From Dimorphilus gyrociliatus (Eukaryota; Annelida; Polychaeta; Dinophilidae): DNA of 64,000 bases. The stretch spans positions 868,001-932,000 of the forward strand of contig CAJFCJ010000011.1 in NCBI GenBank assembly GCA_904063045.1, written 5' to 3'. The notes below the pieces were generated by a model. That model was not told where the DNA came from. It ran no database searches and saw nothing but the letters and a program-made list of their open reading frames with translations. This document shows, in pieces, positions 24,103 to 37,714 of this stretch (the first letter of the stretch is position 1; the number at the start of each line of letters is the position of its first letter). The position numbers were made by a program, and so were the translations under genes.

Positions 24103-27100
24103 CTATTGATTCGGTTTAGTTCGTTTAAAATTAACAAGTTCCTGACCCCTTTTAGCCAAAAGTTCAGCCTCTTCTTTTTTAGAAATTATAGTTTCTCTGT
24201 CCCTTGCAATCTCCGAAAAAATCTACATCAAAAAAATAAAAAATTGAAATACTTAAACGATATTTTAAATAAAAGCAAACCATTTCAATTTCCTTGGAAA
24301 TTTCTGTAGAAAGATTATCATTATCGCTCCCTTTGAGGTCCATTAATTGTTTTAGAATATCTTCATTTTTTGCAACTTTCTGTTTCAGTTGTTTATAATT
24401 TCGTAGGAAACTCTTAATCTTGAACATTTCTTCTTCTAAGGAAAGCGAGTTTCTTTCTTCTTTGTTTTCGCTCATGAAAGCTGTTGGTGGAAGTAAACTA
24501 ATCTTCTTGGGCTTAGGGTCTTTTTCCTCCGAAAATTCCCTAGGGGATTGCAATTTTACCTTTTCAAATGATTTGAGAGAGGGCTTATTAGTTTCTTTGG
24601 GAGAAGAAGTTACTTCATTAACGTGTCTTTTAAATTCTTGATCATCAGGTTTTTCCCCAGAAATGCTGGTAATGAGCCCGTCGCTATTTAAAGAATCAAC
24701 AAGGAAATCAGGTTTTCTTGGTTTTTCCCTTGCTTTGACAATAGGTAAGCTATCACTACTTATAGGATCAGCGAACTGAACTTTTAGCTTGACTTTTGGC
24801 TGAGATTTTTCCACCGAAGACGATAATTGACATGAAGGTTTTTCTGATCTGCTCAAAGACTTTTTGGACGCCCAAAATTTCCAATGAGAAATAACCTTAA
24901 GGGCTAGAGAAAACTCTCTTTGTGATTCGGTCTCATTCCTTGATAAAGCCATCTTTCTTTTTAAATTCTGAAGTTGATCTGCTGTTTTTATCCAATCTGA
25001 TACAGCCGATTTTAGTAGTCTGTTTCTATATTCATCGAGTGCAAGCTTGTACATTTCTTTCTTATATTTCCTTTTCTCAATGTACCTTTTCCAAATTTCC
25101 ATACTCTTCCATTGTAGTTTCATACTCCAATGCCAGAGCGCAATTGCTGTTTGAGAATTTTGCTTTTCTTTGGCAATAAGGGAATTTTGCCAAGTTAGCC
25201 AAGAAGTCTTTTTTAGTTTTTGAGAATAATAGTTTTGAGCTTGCTGCTTCATTATGGACGTTTTTTGGTTGTTTTTTATATAGGCAACCCAGGATCTGAA
25301 AACTTTAACTTTTATAGAATATGCAAATCTTAAAGAAGCTCGTTCATTGTCAAGCCTATTCATCAAAACGATATCTCTCTTGCTTTTCCAAAGAGTGAAA
25401 TAATACTGTAAACAAGAAGACCGCAATCTTTCTCGACAGTCATTTATAATGTCTGATTGATCCCTGGTCTTTTCTATTCTACGAACAGTATAGCTTCTCC
25501 ACTCTTTGATAACATTTCCTGCCAATTTAGCATTAAAATAAATTTCAGCTATTTGCATATAATTTTTTTCTGATTTCCAAATTGTCACCATTTCCCTCCA
25601 TGTAGTAAATGACGAACAAAGAAGCTTTGTTGAATATCGCTTAGAAAATTTTTCAGCTTTTTCATTAAATATCGAGCTGTTATGCACATTTATTTTCAAG
25701 CAGTGAAATACTTGCTTGAACAATTTTGTATGGAAAAACTTATCGGCTCTCTCAATCTTTGCTTTCTTTTGTTTTTGATAGTTTTTGTACGATCTTAAAG
25801 TATTGAAACTAATTTTTAACAGTTTTATGCAATAGAAATTTTGAGAAAAAATTTCCTTGATTCGTTTGTCATTTTTAGCATTGGTGTACATCATCCAGTA
25901 GCTTAAATATTTTTTCATTATGTTATGAAAATAATGCTCATCAGCGATCTCCTAAAACATTTATTTTATTTAAAATTAGTTATTGAAAAAAATAATTAAC
26001 TGGACATTTACCATTTGCGTTTGTACCATTAAAGCTCTTTCAGCTTTCATTCTCCATAATTCAAACGTCTGTTTCAAAATTAACTTTTCTCTGTGTAGTA
26101 GAGCAATTCGTGTGTTCAATCGATGCTCTCTGTTTCTTTCCAACCGGTCTTTCCAATGATAGAAAACCATAGAATATAAGCTCTCTGTTCTAAATTGCAG
26201 CGAATCTTCTAATAATTCTCTTTTATATCTTCTAAACTCTGTATAAGTCTTGAGGTTATTGAACATTTTAGGTAAAATTTTTGAAGAAAATTGTAAATCA
26301 GCAGTAGCATTCAAACTCCTTTTATGTCTCCTGTGGTTAACATAGTTTACAAGTTTTAGTAAAGATTTTTTTAGCAATTGTTTTGAATAATGAGTTTGCG
26401 CTGTTTTTATTTGATTATATTGAATTATTTCATCTCTTTGATCGCATCTCTTTAACCACATTTGCCAAGCAAATTTTAGTAAAGATTTTTTTCTTAAGTT
26501 CTGAGATAATTCATTACGATATTCTTGATTTTTCTTGATTTTCATAAACAATTTCCAAGCACATAAGTAGGTTCTCTAAAATTAAAATTGTCCTATATTA
26601 TTTAGTATATTAAGAAACCCTTTACATTACTTTCGTCTTCAGTTCATGATATTCACTAGCCTTCTTTTGCAAGTCTTTTTTCTTCTGACGTAAAACGATA
26701 ACTGTAATATGTTAAGAAAAATATCTTCTATTTGATAAAAAAAAAATATGAAAGATTCGTGTCAAGAAAAAGGATACGAAATTTCCATTTTTCGAGAACA
26801 AGTCGCAGTTGAAATTTTCGTCCGAGCTCGTTTATACGGTGTTCATGTTCCCTTTGACAATAAATAATGTTACACTTTACCTTCCATATATTGAAGCATT
26901 TTGATACTAAGGAATTGTTGCTCAAATCCGAAATTTTGTCTGTCAAGAAATATTATATTTATATAATTATAAAGAATTGGAAACTTAGATAAATAATTCC
27001 CAAAATAACCCTACTATTAAAGTTTTTTCGAAGTCGTCGATGGTATGTATATGTTATCCAAGCCTTCCAAGTTTTTGAAAGCAAGCAACATTTGCTGTGG

Positions 27101-28344
27101 TTAACGGCTACATTTTCAGCATATTCTAATTTTTTCTTGCTGGTTAAGGTAGTTATCCATTGAGACCAGCATTTTTCAATTATCGAAAAATTATATAAGT
27201 CAGTCACTGTTTTTTCAACCTTTTTTTGGGTTTTTGAAAATTTTGCTTTTCGCTCCCATTCTTTGAAAAAGCGTCTACAAATAATAAAATTATATTTTGC
27301 CTTGTCTGTGGTATCACTTTGTTAAATTACTTTAAATATAACGCATTGTATAACGGTCTACACTTTTCTTTTTCAATATTTCGAAGTCTCCTTTTACCAA
27401 TGTACTTAACCCAAATTTGTATCGCCTTCTTTTTCAAGACAAAGTTTCCTAATAGTTTAAATTTATTACTAAAAGAATTCACAGTGTAACTTTCTGTACT
27501 AACGATAATTATCAGCAATAAGATTCTTTTCATTTTCAACAGACTGAATTTTCATGAAAGTAGTCCAGCTCTTCCACGCAATATTGTAAAGTCTGTACCT
27601 ATTAAGTAAGATAACTTTTATAATGTTACCTCCGTTCATGATAATAACTCACTTATTATGTAGGTCTGCTCGAAGATTTAAACGATATTCTTTTCGATTA
27701 TGCCACCAGATATTTTTTATCTGGTTCATGCATTTCTTTTTAATCTTTTCTTCAAAGTGTAATCTACAAATATTTACATTTTGGTTACAAATGTTTTTTT
27801 TTTAGGTAAACTTTACAACCTTGCTTTGGATATTTTTATCGAACCAAAAGTTCCAATAAGCCACAAATGCAAATATTTCCTGGCTAGATACCTATTGAAT
27901 CATCATTACTAATACAGTAACAATAAAGATATTTGCAATTTACCTTAGCCTCAGTTCTTTTATTCTTCCGCCCTTATTCCAAGTGTATGATGGATCAAAG
28001 ACTTTAAATTTCTTTTTCGCTTTTCTTGTAACTTTAGGAATCTTGGACGGAGTGCTATGTTTTACCGGTCGGAAACTTTCTGATAGCTCAGAACTAAGTT
28101 TATTAAAAAAAAATAGTATATATAAACCTTTAAAAAGTGTAGAATACCTTTTTGCAATTTCATTCTCTCCATCTAGCTGAACTTTATCTAATAGCTTCAT
28201 TTTCTCTGCTTTAACATGAAGCGAAGAGCTACCTTGGTTGAAAGCGTCTTGTCCAGACAGAGCTTTATTTTCATTTCTGCCTTTTTCTGCTAAAATTTTA
28301 GTTTTCTTTTCAGAATTGATTAGATGTGTAGCATTCTTAGACAT
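24103..28344 (-). CDS. SFI1: SFI1-like centrin-binding repeat protein
   Basis: This multi-exon gene encodes a long basic helical protein, roughly 1,200 residues, built of about twenty degenerate repeats of the SFI1 type: hydrophobic positions followed by F/L-x-x-W-K/R. Examples are CSSFTTWREM, LQYYFTLWKSK, VKVFRSWVAY, LLKFAWQMWLKR, LKQTFELWRMK, CFNIWKVKC and LLSKTWKAWI. The start is ATG before SKNATHLIN (28,344). The C-terminus after the repeats is a Ser/Pro-rich linker and then a coiled-coil segment (EEEMFKIKSFLRNYKQLKQK and following). The last exon (24,103-24,220) ends FKRTKPNQ. SFI1 proteins form extended helices that bind centrin at centrioles or spindle poles. The same-strand spacing of small exons and consistent repeat register support one gene. 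Confidence 0.88.
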
Positions 28345-28912
28345 GCCTTCAGTTAATTAAGTATTTAAATTATTCTAAGGAAGTTATCAGCTGTATCATC
28401 AAATTTGGGCGATAAATCGAATAAATATTGATGCACAAAATATAAAGCTGTGTTTACCGGTTTTTGCGCGGGAAATCTGTTTTATATTTGTCACGAAACT
28501 GTTATATAATTGAGTATGTTCGAAAAAAACAGTCATTTCGATAACTTTACTGTGAAGTTGAGTCGAGATTGCAATATAAGTCGAGATCAATGGGAGGGAG
28601 GTAGAGTCAGAGAATAATTTAGTGAGAAATTATCAAACGAAGGACAATTTTAAAAAATTATTGACACAACCAAGAGAAAGTTTTAACGAGTTATCAGCCA
28701 GATGCTACAGATGTAAACACTCATACCAAAAAAACCTCGCCCACACCCTGCATACATCTGTAGGAGTGTTTGCCCTATCAGATTACTGCATACAGTGTGG
28801 TTCGTGTTCTAGCGATAAACATTCAACCTGGACAAACCATCCTAGACACTGGCGAATCCTATGCCAGTCTGATTTGCAGCCAAAACTGAACCATCTCTTA
28901 TCGACTGAGACC
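28345..28912. promoter_or_regulatory. Divergent region SFI1-like / IGFBP-like
   Basis: The 568 bases between two oppositely transcribed start codons must hold both promoters. On the plus strand the frame of the IGFBP-like protein stays open back to about 28,622 with no stop. That gives about 97 extra codons with several Cys and His, but the signal peptide begins only at 28,913, so I treat the upstream part as 5' leader. Confidence 0.5.
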
Positions 28913-30322
28913 ATGACTTTTAAGCTGGTCTTTCTGCTCCTTTTATTCAAGTTTGCTTTTTCAGAGAGGACCTCTTGTCGGCCCTGCTCTGAGGTGGAAT
29001 GCCAGAAATTACCCAGAACTTGTTTGGCAGGTTTGTGTAGATTGTACGTTATGAAAACTGTAATAAAGAAGCGTCTTGAACTAAGTACAGTAAATCTAAG
29101 GTATTAAAGAGTTGTAAATTCCGGGACTGAATTATTTAGTCATGGTTAAAAAGTTTATTTACTAAAGTTAAATTTCTTGAAGTCTTGAGGTTTGAGGTCT
29201 TTGAGCCGCATTTTATATTTAGAGACGACAAAAAGTATAGGATAAAAATATTCTTCATTGAAGCAATATGCTTACTACTTTAAAATTTGACGAAGTTTTT
29301 TTTATTCTTATCGCCATCTGGTTGCGGGCGAGAGTTTATTGTTGGTTCGCCATTAATTCTATTGCTCAGCATCCAATATTCTCTTAGCTTTATAGATTAA
29401 TAAGTTATTTAAATTTATTTATCATTGTAGGTCTAGTAAAAGATAAATGCGGATGCTGTGACGTTTGCGGTCAATTGGAATTTGAACCATGTTACCATCC
29501 TGAAGTGGATAAAGAGCACGACATTTGGAAAGGACGGTGTGGAAAAGGGCTGACTTGTCGAATCAGAAAAGATTTGCCTGAGGAAGATCCCTCAATAGCT
29601 GTATGCCGATGTGACATGGAAGAAGATTACTGCGGTGATGACGGTATCAGTTACACAAGTATTTGCAGTCTGCTGGAGAAAGGAAAGAGAACCAATAAAA
29701 CTATCACCATAGCTAGGACTGGCCCATGTGATTCCGGTTAGCACTAATTAATATGCTTTTTTAATGTACTTTCGTCCTCTAAATTTTAGGCCTTTATAAC
29801 GAGTATCGAATAAGTTGATTTCTATTAGAAAATGCTAGATATTACTTCTCGTTTCATTCGATAACAATATTGTCCCACAGATCCCAAGATAACTTTCAAG
29901 CCGGCGAGTAAAACTGGTAAAATTAATGACGATATCAATTTTTCTTGTGAATCTACCGGATACCCTTTGCCAAGTATCAAATGGATCTATAGAAGAGTAG
30001 ATGGAGTAGAAACAGAATTACCTAGTTTGTAAATTATAATTAAAGCATATGGAGATTTAAGTTTGCGTAATGCATGACTTACATATTTGATAAAGTTTCT
30101 GCAATAGTAGTTTCAAGATAATTAGAGGTTGTGATAATTTCAGATGACGATCCCAAATTATCCGTTAACACAAGGGGAGGACCCGAAAAATGGCAAAAAA
30201 CCGGATGGGTTCAAATCCAAAGGATTGAAGAAAAACATGAGGGAGATTATATTTGTATCGCAATTAACAACAAAGGAAAGATGACAAAGGCTGAAGCTCG
30301 CCTGAATGTAGCAATCAATTAA
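28913..30322 (+). CDS. Secreted IGFBP-N / Kazal / Ig protein (IGFBP7/KAZALD1-like)
   Basis: Four exons encode about 245 residues: about 28,913-29,027, 29,432-29,735, 29,881-30,025 and 30,145-30,322. Order: signal peptide (MTFKLVFLLLLFKFAFS), cysteine-rich insulin-like-growth-factor-binding N-domain (CRPCSEVEC...CGCCDVCGQ...GRCGKGLTC), a Kazal-type segment (CRCDMEEDYCGDDGISYTSIC...GPC), then one I-set Ig domain with SCESTGYPLP, IKWIY and EGDYICIAINNKG. This three-domain order is that of IGFBP7/IGFBPL1/KAZALD1, extracellular proteins that modulate growth-factor and matrix signalling. The exact orthologue is unclear. Signal peptide position fixes the chosen start. Confidence 0.9.
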
Positions 30323-30703
30323 AATAGTATTCTCTTTATATTTAAATTACGCACTTAGACTTAGGATGTTTGTCTGGTTAGTATAAAGTTATGTAAAGTA
30401 TAGGTTGCTCTATTTTAGTAGAAATTGTCTTTATATGTCTTATACATTTATATATTATTTTTACAAAACGTTTTTCTTATCTACACTTAAAGATTTTTTA
30501 TTTTTACTTTTATACCATTGATATAACAATCACAATCATTGATTGCATATTTTATATCTTTGGATTCTCTTTAAAAAACCTGCAATTCATGTCTAGTATT
30601 CCTTGTAATGCAGACATAAAGGCGATGATTGGTGCTAATCGTGTACAGGAGTAGTTAGCATATTAGGTAGGAGCTTTTGTTCAGTCTTACATATGTTTTA
30701 TGA

Positions 30704-30746
30704 AATAAATGAGTTAATTGATTACAAACGTTTAGGAATTTTTATT
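30704..30746. terminator. Interdigitated poly(A) signals
   Basis: Plus-strand AATAAA at 30,704-30,709 for the IGFBP-like gene and minus-strand AATAAA at 30,741-30,746 for the RRP5 gene lie 31 bases apart in a convergent gap of 480 bases. The mature 3' ends of the two transcripts therefore probably overlap. Confidence 0.5.
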
Positions 30747-30802
30747 GAAAAACTTAAATAAGTGAATTTTTTCATATTTGAAGTATTACTCTATTATTCC
30801 TA

Positions 30803-33800
30803 CTACATTTCAACAAACTTGAGAGCTTGTTTCTTAACACTTTGAACAGTTTTCTCACTTCCATGCTTTTCTTCGAATTCAATATACTTTTTGAATAAGA
30901 ATTTCATTTTTTTCGGTTGAAATTTCAGAGTTGTAGCGGATTGAAATTTTTTCCTGTTTTTGTTGCATAACGTAGATAAAAATAAAGATGCTATCAAAAG
31001 TAACCTACCTGGCTTCTTCAAGCAGTCCTGCCTTAATTAACAAGTCCAGGAATACAGACCAAATATCAGTGCGCTTTGGATAAGTATTAAGCAAATTTTC
31101 AAAAAGGATTTTTCCCCTCTCTTCATTTCCAGAGTGAAATTCCATTTGAGCGAATTTCATTATCAATTCTAAATCTGTTTAAAAATAAATTAAACATCAA
31201 TGACAAGAGGATATTTAGACTAACGTTTTGCATCAGGTAAACTCATTAATGCTCTTTGCATTAATTTCCTTCCGTCATCGAATTTTTTATTTGTATAATA
31301 AAATTGACCAAAATCAATCCACACATCAAGCTTATCACTCCCAAATTTCTTGACAATAATTTTTCTAGTTTCTTCTTCTAATTTTTCCTTGTTTGCACTT
31401 TTGTAGATATTAGCCAAGTGCTTATATGTTATAAAAGCATCGTTAAATTGTATGGCTTTCTACAAGTAAACAAAAATTAAAAAATGGACCTAAAAATTTG
31501 TTTACAGACTTTAAATAGCTCTTGAAACTTATCTTGATTTCCATATTCATATTCCAAATTTAAGTAGGAAGCCCATAAATTAAATCGTTCATCTTCTTCT
31601 CGATATCCAATAGATTTGACTCCTCTTTCTGCTATTTCCCTTGCTTTATCAATATCATTTTTCTTAACATAATAAGCTACATATTTCATCCAAGCTACAG
31701 CTTTATTTGGATTACTTAGAACGTCTCTTTCTAATTTAAGCATTTCATTGGGAAGATTCATATTATCTGTTTTTTGATTAATTTTATCCTCTTCCGATTC
31801 ATCATCATCATCATCATCTTCGTTTTCTGCTTTGGTTTTAATTTCTTTCGCCGATTCGTCATCCCAAGCGAACGGTTTACCAATGGACAAACATGACTGC
31901 AAAGATAATAAATTTTATTATGATAATTTACAATTTTCTTAAAAAATTGTACTTTGTCGTCGTAACCCATATCCATCCCGTTATTGTTCAGTCCAGTTGC
32001 TTTCAGTCTTTTGGGCATAACCTCAACATCATCTTCATCTGAGCTGTCTATCCTCTTTCTCTTTTTGTCTTCTTTCGCTTCTTGGAAACATGTTTCCGGC
32101 AAATTCACTGCTTTACCTGTGTGCTCTTCGAGCATAGATAGCTCAAATCGACTATGCTGACGATCAGCTCTAAGAAAAAGTGATATAATGAAATATGTTT
32201 ACAAAAACAAATTTATATTTACTTTATCACTTTTACATAAACAAGTTTTCCAACTGGAAATGCTATGTCTAAGCGATTTATTGGTTTTGTGTAGGCGTAT
32301 TTTTTTGGAACTTTTCCAATAATATTGTGAGCCAAACTGCAAATGTTTAAGATATAGGTATTGGGATAAAATTTAAACTTAAAAGAAATGAACCGTATAA
32401 AAATTCCTATGTTACTGGCGCTTTTTACAAATCCTCTATGAACTGAATTTCTCATTATGTCTTTAGTTTCTAGTTCAGGATCTTTTACATCAGTAGCATT
32501 TGACAAGCGAGATGGTCTTGAGGAGAGTGTACACTGATGAGGTTTAGTCTCATCAATTTTTAGTATAAAGCATTCAATAGCTTGTCCTGGCTTAAAATTT
32601 TTTAAGTCTTTTATGTGATCATAGTTGTCCACCAAATCTGTCATGTTAATTCGACCCCTGCAAAAAAATTTCTGATTATTCCTTGAAAGTATAGAACTTC
32701 ACTTACCTATATCCGTTGGGAAGATTGACAACAATTTCTTTAGATTTTATAACTTTGTGAATTAATCCTCTAACCTTATTACCTTCTACCAATTTTACAT
32801 CATCTATAAACAGTTTAAAAGAGTAAATGATAATGGTATAATAGAATATAGCAGTAGCTTTACCACAAAAAGTGACTTCTAAGAGGTCTTCTGACACTGT
32901 TTTTATAACCTTAGCTTTATAACCACAATTTGGTCGGAAATGGTCCAATGGTTTTTGCAAAACCTGTATTACAATTGATTGTTAAGTCTAATTAGCTAGT
33001 GTTTATTCTCTAAATACTTACATCAGCATTTTTCGACAGACAGAGAAGATGAGACCTCGCTTTCAATATTGGATTAATTTCAAACCATAAAGTTTTTTGG
33101 TTTTCATCATACTAAAGAAGGATCTTATTAGAGATTTAGGAAATATTAAAATAATATAATTACACTTTGTACGTAGCAAATAACATCGTCATTTTCTTTG
33201 TACGTTGTTTGGGGTTGAATAGATTCAGTTATTTCTGTATGATCGGTTAACAGAGAGCATTCAGGCATAGTGTTTCTAACTTCCATCTTTCTTCCAGGCT
33301 TTAAGGTCCTATTTGTGGAGGTTAAGGATTAATAAAATGTTATCTGAGTATTAGAAGCTTACTTTAATGATTTTGTGCATCTATATCCAATAATGGAAAC
33401 GGTTACCGGATCATTTATACTATATTTTTCAAACAAATTAACGCCTTCTTTAAATTTGTCCGAAACGTTACTGATATGAATTCTGCCAGGTACTTTCCCA
33501 ATTTTAATATATAAGCTACAGTGGCTTATTCCAACAATTCTATCAAGATGTTAAGTTTTACTTCATATGGTAAACAAATGAGTCGATACTTACGTGGCAT
33601 CTTCCTTCACTAAGCCTAATGAAAGATTGTGTCCTTTGACCATACTGTCAAGATTTTCCTTTTTCGCTTTTATTTCCGGATAAACAATTATCAAATCATT
33701 AACTGTGTTCTCAATTTCAATTTTCATTTGCTGACCAACAGCATAATTTTTACTCGATAAAATATCGTTAAAATTTCTTTTTGTGGGCATAATTGCCATT

Positions 33801-36800
33801 TTCCCAGCAAGAAAATCTTTAAGCATAACAACAGCAACATCATCTCTAACTAAAAGAATTTCAGCCAAAACTGATGTACCTTTTTTCGCCTAATAAATAT
33901 TTAAAATGATCACTTGTTCACAAAATAATTGTTGTACCTTTGTGTACTTGGTATCCAAAACCTTCTTTTTCCTATGCTGAACGAGTTTGTCTTTTGCGCA
34001 TAATTCTAAACAGTACGAATTTAAATCCACAAACAGAACTATTGCTTCAATAATGTCCTTGGTTTTTACAGGTTTCTCTAATGGAAAAAATGCAGGCTTG
34101 CGATTAAAATATCTAGTTTTTACTAATTAAATAATACCTGGTATAAAATCACCAACGACGACGCAATTAGTACCACCTTCAACTGTTTTACACAAAAATC
34201 CATCATCTGTTATCTTTTCAACTTCAACTTTGATGATATCTCCCAAATTAAAGTTCCCTATTGCTTTTAATTTAGGATCATTTGATTTTTTAGTTTTTTC
34301 TAAAGACATTTGATAGTCGCTTATCCAATCTTTCACTAATTCTGGATCTCGAGGAATTGTTTTTCCGAATGTTAAAGAGGGTGCAGTAGCAAGAATACAT
34401 CTCGTTTTTTCTAAATCTACTTCCATTACTTTAGCTGTCAGGGTTTGGCCCAAAGTAAGGAAATTTTTTGGATTTTCAATTTTTCGATCAAAGAGGAGCT
34501 GTTAAATAAGTCGTTAATTTAAAATATAACATTTTTCAATAACTTACTCTATTTGGTACTAATCCAACAAGTCTATTGGGCATTTCCACAAAAATTCCAT
34601 AATCCATGAATTTTAAAATAACTCCGGTGACAAGATTTTCTTGCTGTAAATTATTAATTTAAATATTCATAAAAAAGTTATTTGCAATATTATACCTTAA
34701 CATCATCCCATGTAAGTACAAGTGTACCATTTTCTTTTGCCCTCAAAAAACTCTTCTTTCTTGTAACAATCTGTGAAGGCGGAGATATTGGTATTAATAT
34801 GTAATACTTGATAATAAGAAACTAACAATAGCTGAAGCTTTTTGGAAAACCATAACTTCCAGTTCATCTTCAATCTCAAAACTCGAATGAATTTGAGCAG
34901 CATTCTGAATAGAATCAGATAGATGGCGTGTTGGTAAAAATGCTTTAACGTTTTCAGATGTCAAAACCACGTCCAAACCATCTTCATTTTTGGCAAGAAT
35001 TTTGGATTTATAAATCTATCAATAGTAAATAAATGTAGGAAAGTTGCTTGATAAATTTAAGCACTAACCTTTCCAACTTCAATTTTTTCAATATCCGGAG
35101 AACTTTTTGAACCAAATGCAGGTTTATTTTCAAGCCTGAAGCTTAATAATAACTTTCCTTTATCAGATTTGACTGATAGGACTCGACATTTGACAATTTG
35201 ACCCAAAAAGAAAACTTTGCTAGGATATTCAATGCGTTCAGAACTAAGTTCTCTTTTGGTTACAAATCCCTAAAAAATATAGTTTAGAGTATAGTTTAAA
35301 TAAATAAATAATACACATTTATGGTATGATGGCATATTCAATGCTTATACAAACCTTTATATCATTAAGGAAAGCTACCAAAACACCTTTATCAGTTATT
35401 TGAACAATATAGCCACTTACAGTCTCTCCAACTTCACATTCATTAAGAGAGCTTATCATTTTACCTTTAAGGCCAAGAATGGAATTTCTGCAGCTCATTT
35501 TAATTTTTTTCTCGCTTGCGTTAACAGCAATAATCTAAAATATTGTTAAATATTACTAGGAAATATGTAATGTATCTTAATTTCTTGAGTCTTACTCTGC
35601 ATTTAACTTTCGAGCCTTTTGCAGGAGTTTTTTCCAGTTTTTTAGAAGTAACATCTGATAAATGAAACTTTGGAATAAATCCATTAATTTTGTCCGATAT
35701 AGCTGCTATAATTCCTGTCGTCCTAACATTTAAAACGGTAGCTTTAACAATTGATCCAACTTCCACATCATGATGAGATAGGTATTTCTGATTTAGAATA
35801 TCTCTGAAAATAAACAAATTAAGGCTTGAATTAGAACACAAATCATGAGCAATATATATATATATATATAAAGTATAACGTTTTACTTTTTCAGAGTAAC
35901 GAGAAGTTGATTATCGACATAGTCAATATCCAAAATGCGACACCTGAAATTTATACTCTCTTTTAAAAAATAATGAGAAAATGCTTAAAAAAGTTACAGT
36001 TGTTTATTTTCCAAGGAATCGATATTGCTCAAATGATCCTTATCCATTTGACTTTTCTGAAAAAGAATTGACCTTTATAACAGCATATATTACATTTGAA
36101 TATATACAAACTGGAGCAAAGCATTTAATTTTTTCTTTTCCAACGACACCAAATATACCTCTTTGGTTAACAAATTTTGCTTTTCTCATCTCTGTAATTT
36201 CTCCTTTAACAAATGAACCAAACGGATTCTTTGTGCTCAAATGAGGATGAACAATATGAGCCAAATCGGACAGAGTGATAATCTTCATAATAGGATTAAC
36301 AGTTAGGATCGAACAATTAAATACGTCTTCCTTGGTTACATCAGCCAGATTTTTAGACATATGAGAAGAATGTAAAGTTCCTTTTAGCTTTCCAAATTTG
36401 ACGGCAACGCCTTCTTTATCAATCTGAATAGAGAAAAAGTTGTTTTTGTAACAATTGTAAAGATTTCAAAGACATATTTACTTTAAAAACTTTGCACGAG
36501 AATTTCATTCCAGGAACGAGACATTTAAATGGCACAGGTACACTCTCATCAATCTAAATTATGCGAAAAAATTAAAAGGTAAAATAAACTTCTCAAAAAC
36601 AAACCAAAGTTTCGTAGACGGAGTCAGGTTCTGCTGTTATTTTAATTGATCTTGACTCTTCTGTTCCCTCACTGTCATTTTCCACAGTAATTAAAAACTG
36701 AATAACCTGTCCCTTATGTATCGGTTGGCCGTTGAATTCTTGAAATTTTTGACAATCTGAATTTTTCAGAAATCCTATAACACCTTTAATGCCAAAATCT

Positions 36801-37714
36801 ACGACGAATCCATACTCCTCTTCCGATTTAATACTTCCAGGTAAAATCTTAAAAAAATAAAAAATACTTTTTGACTTATATTGTATTTTCTAATACTGAC
36901 CATTCCAGTTTTCAGGTCTTTTCTCGTGATATTATAGTTTACAAGTTTTGGATTTATAGTTAGTTCAATCTGTAACGAAAAGTTTTAGATAAAAAACAAA
37001 ATTTATCAATTCTTCATTACTAACTTTTATCAATTTTTGCTCTGCTTTCGATTGAACAACTTTGCAAATAACAGGTTGATTTATACGGAAAAACTCTTGC
37101 AGGGATCCACAAACATTCAGCTTTAAATAAAAAAATGGTGTTGAAATTATAAAGCACATTACAAAACTTTAAAACCTTCGGATTTTTCTGATGTTCTTTT
37201 AAAAGGAGAGTGTAATGTTCAGAAATACTAGTTATGGGAATGTATCCAGTTAAACCATTTGGTAAACACACAACTAATTTTAAATCTTGAATTTCTTTAA
37301 CGACTCCGTATATAAGAGTTTCAGATTGAATCGCCTTAATAAAAAAAAATTTACATCCAATATCCTTCAATACTATGCACTTTTCAATTGCAAAATATAA
37401 ACCTGAGGGCGAAGAAGTGTAGGTTTAAAAGTGTCAGCTGCTAAAATTGGACCGGTCACAATGTCTGATGAATTTTCATTTCTTTGGGAAGCATCTTTCA
37501 ACTTTCCTTTCTTCAGCTTCTTCTTTTTGGCCTTAATTGTAGCGGTTGATTAAATTGAAACAGCAAATAAATCAAGACTTACCTCCGAGTGAACTTTCAA
37601 AGGATCTTCATCGTCAATCGACGTTTCTCGATTTCTTTTTTTTGAGTAACCTCCTCTTGGGAAGTCTTCCTCCGCTTTTTGCTTACTCAAAATTTTCTTT
37701 CGGTTTAGGAGCAT
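30803..37714 (-). CDS. PDCD11: RRP5/PDCD11 ribosome biogenesis factor
   Basis: This is a large gene with about twenty short introns, coding for roughly 1,800 residues, close to the human PDCD11 size. The N-terminus (MLLNRKKILSKQKAEEDFPRG) has the family's basic start with FPRGG. It is followed by many S1 RNA-binding repeats, for example GYIPITSISEHY (about 37,230), SIVKATVLNVRTTGIIAAI...GFIPKFHLSD (about 35,700) and DGLDVVLTSENVKAFLPTRHLSD (about 34,930). An acidic run encoded by a GAT/GAA-rich stretch lies at about 31,800. The C-terminus has HAT-type helical repeats and ends with ...MKFLFKKYIEFEEKHGSEK...KFVEM, the family signature. RRP5 acts in the nucleolus in pre-rRNA cleavages for both subunits. 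Introns are about 50-60 bases. Confidence 0.93.
35852..35870. repeat. (AT)n microsatellite
   Basis: Nineteen-base AT dinucleotide run inside an intron of the RRP5 gene. Confidence 0.8.

Noticed and set aside
23520-25179. Antisense open frames opposite the unknown gene and SFI1-like gene
   Set aside because: Complementary shadows of coding exons; no splice consensus or domain on that strand.
31790-31830. GAT/ATC triplet repeat as a possible expansion locus
   Set aside because: It simply encodes the acidic Asp run before the HAT repeats of RRP5, common in this family.
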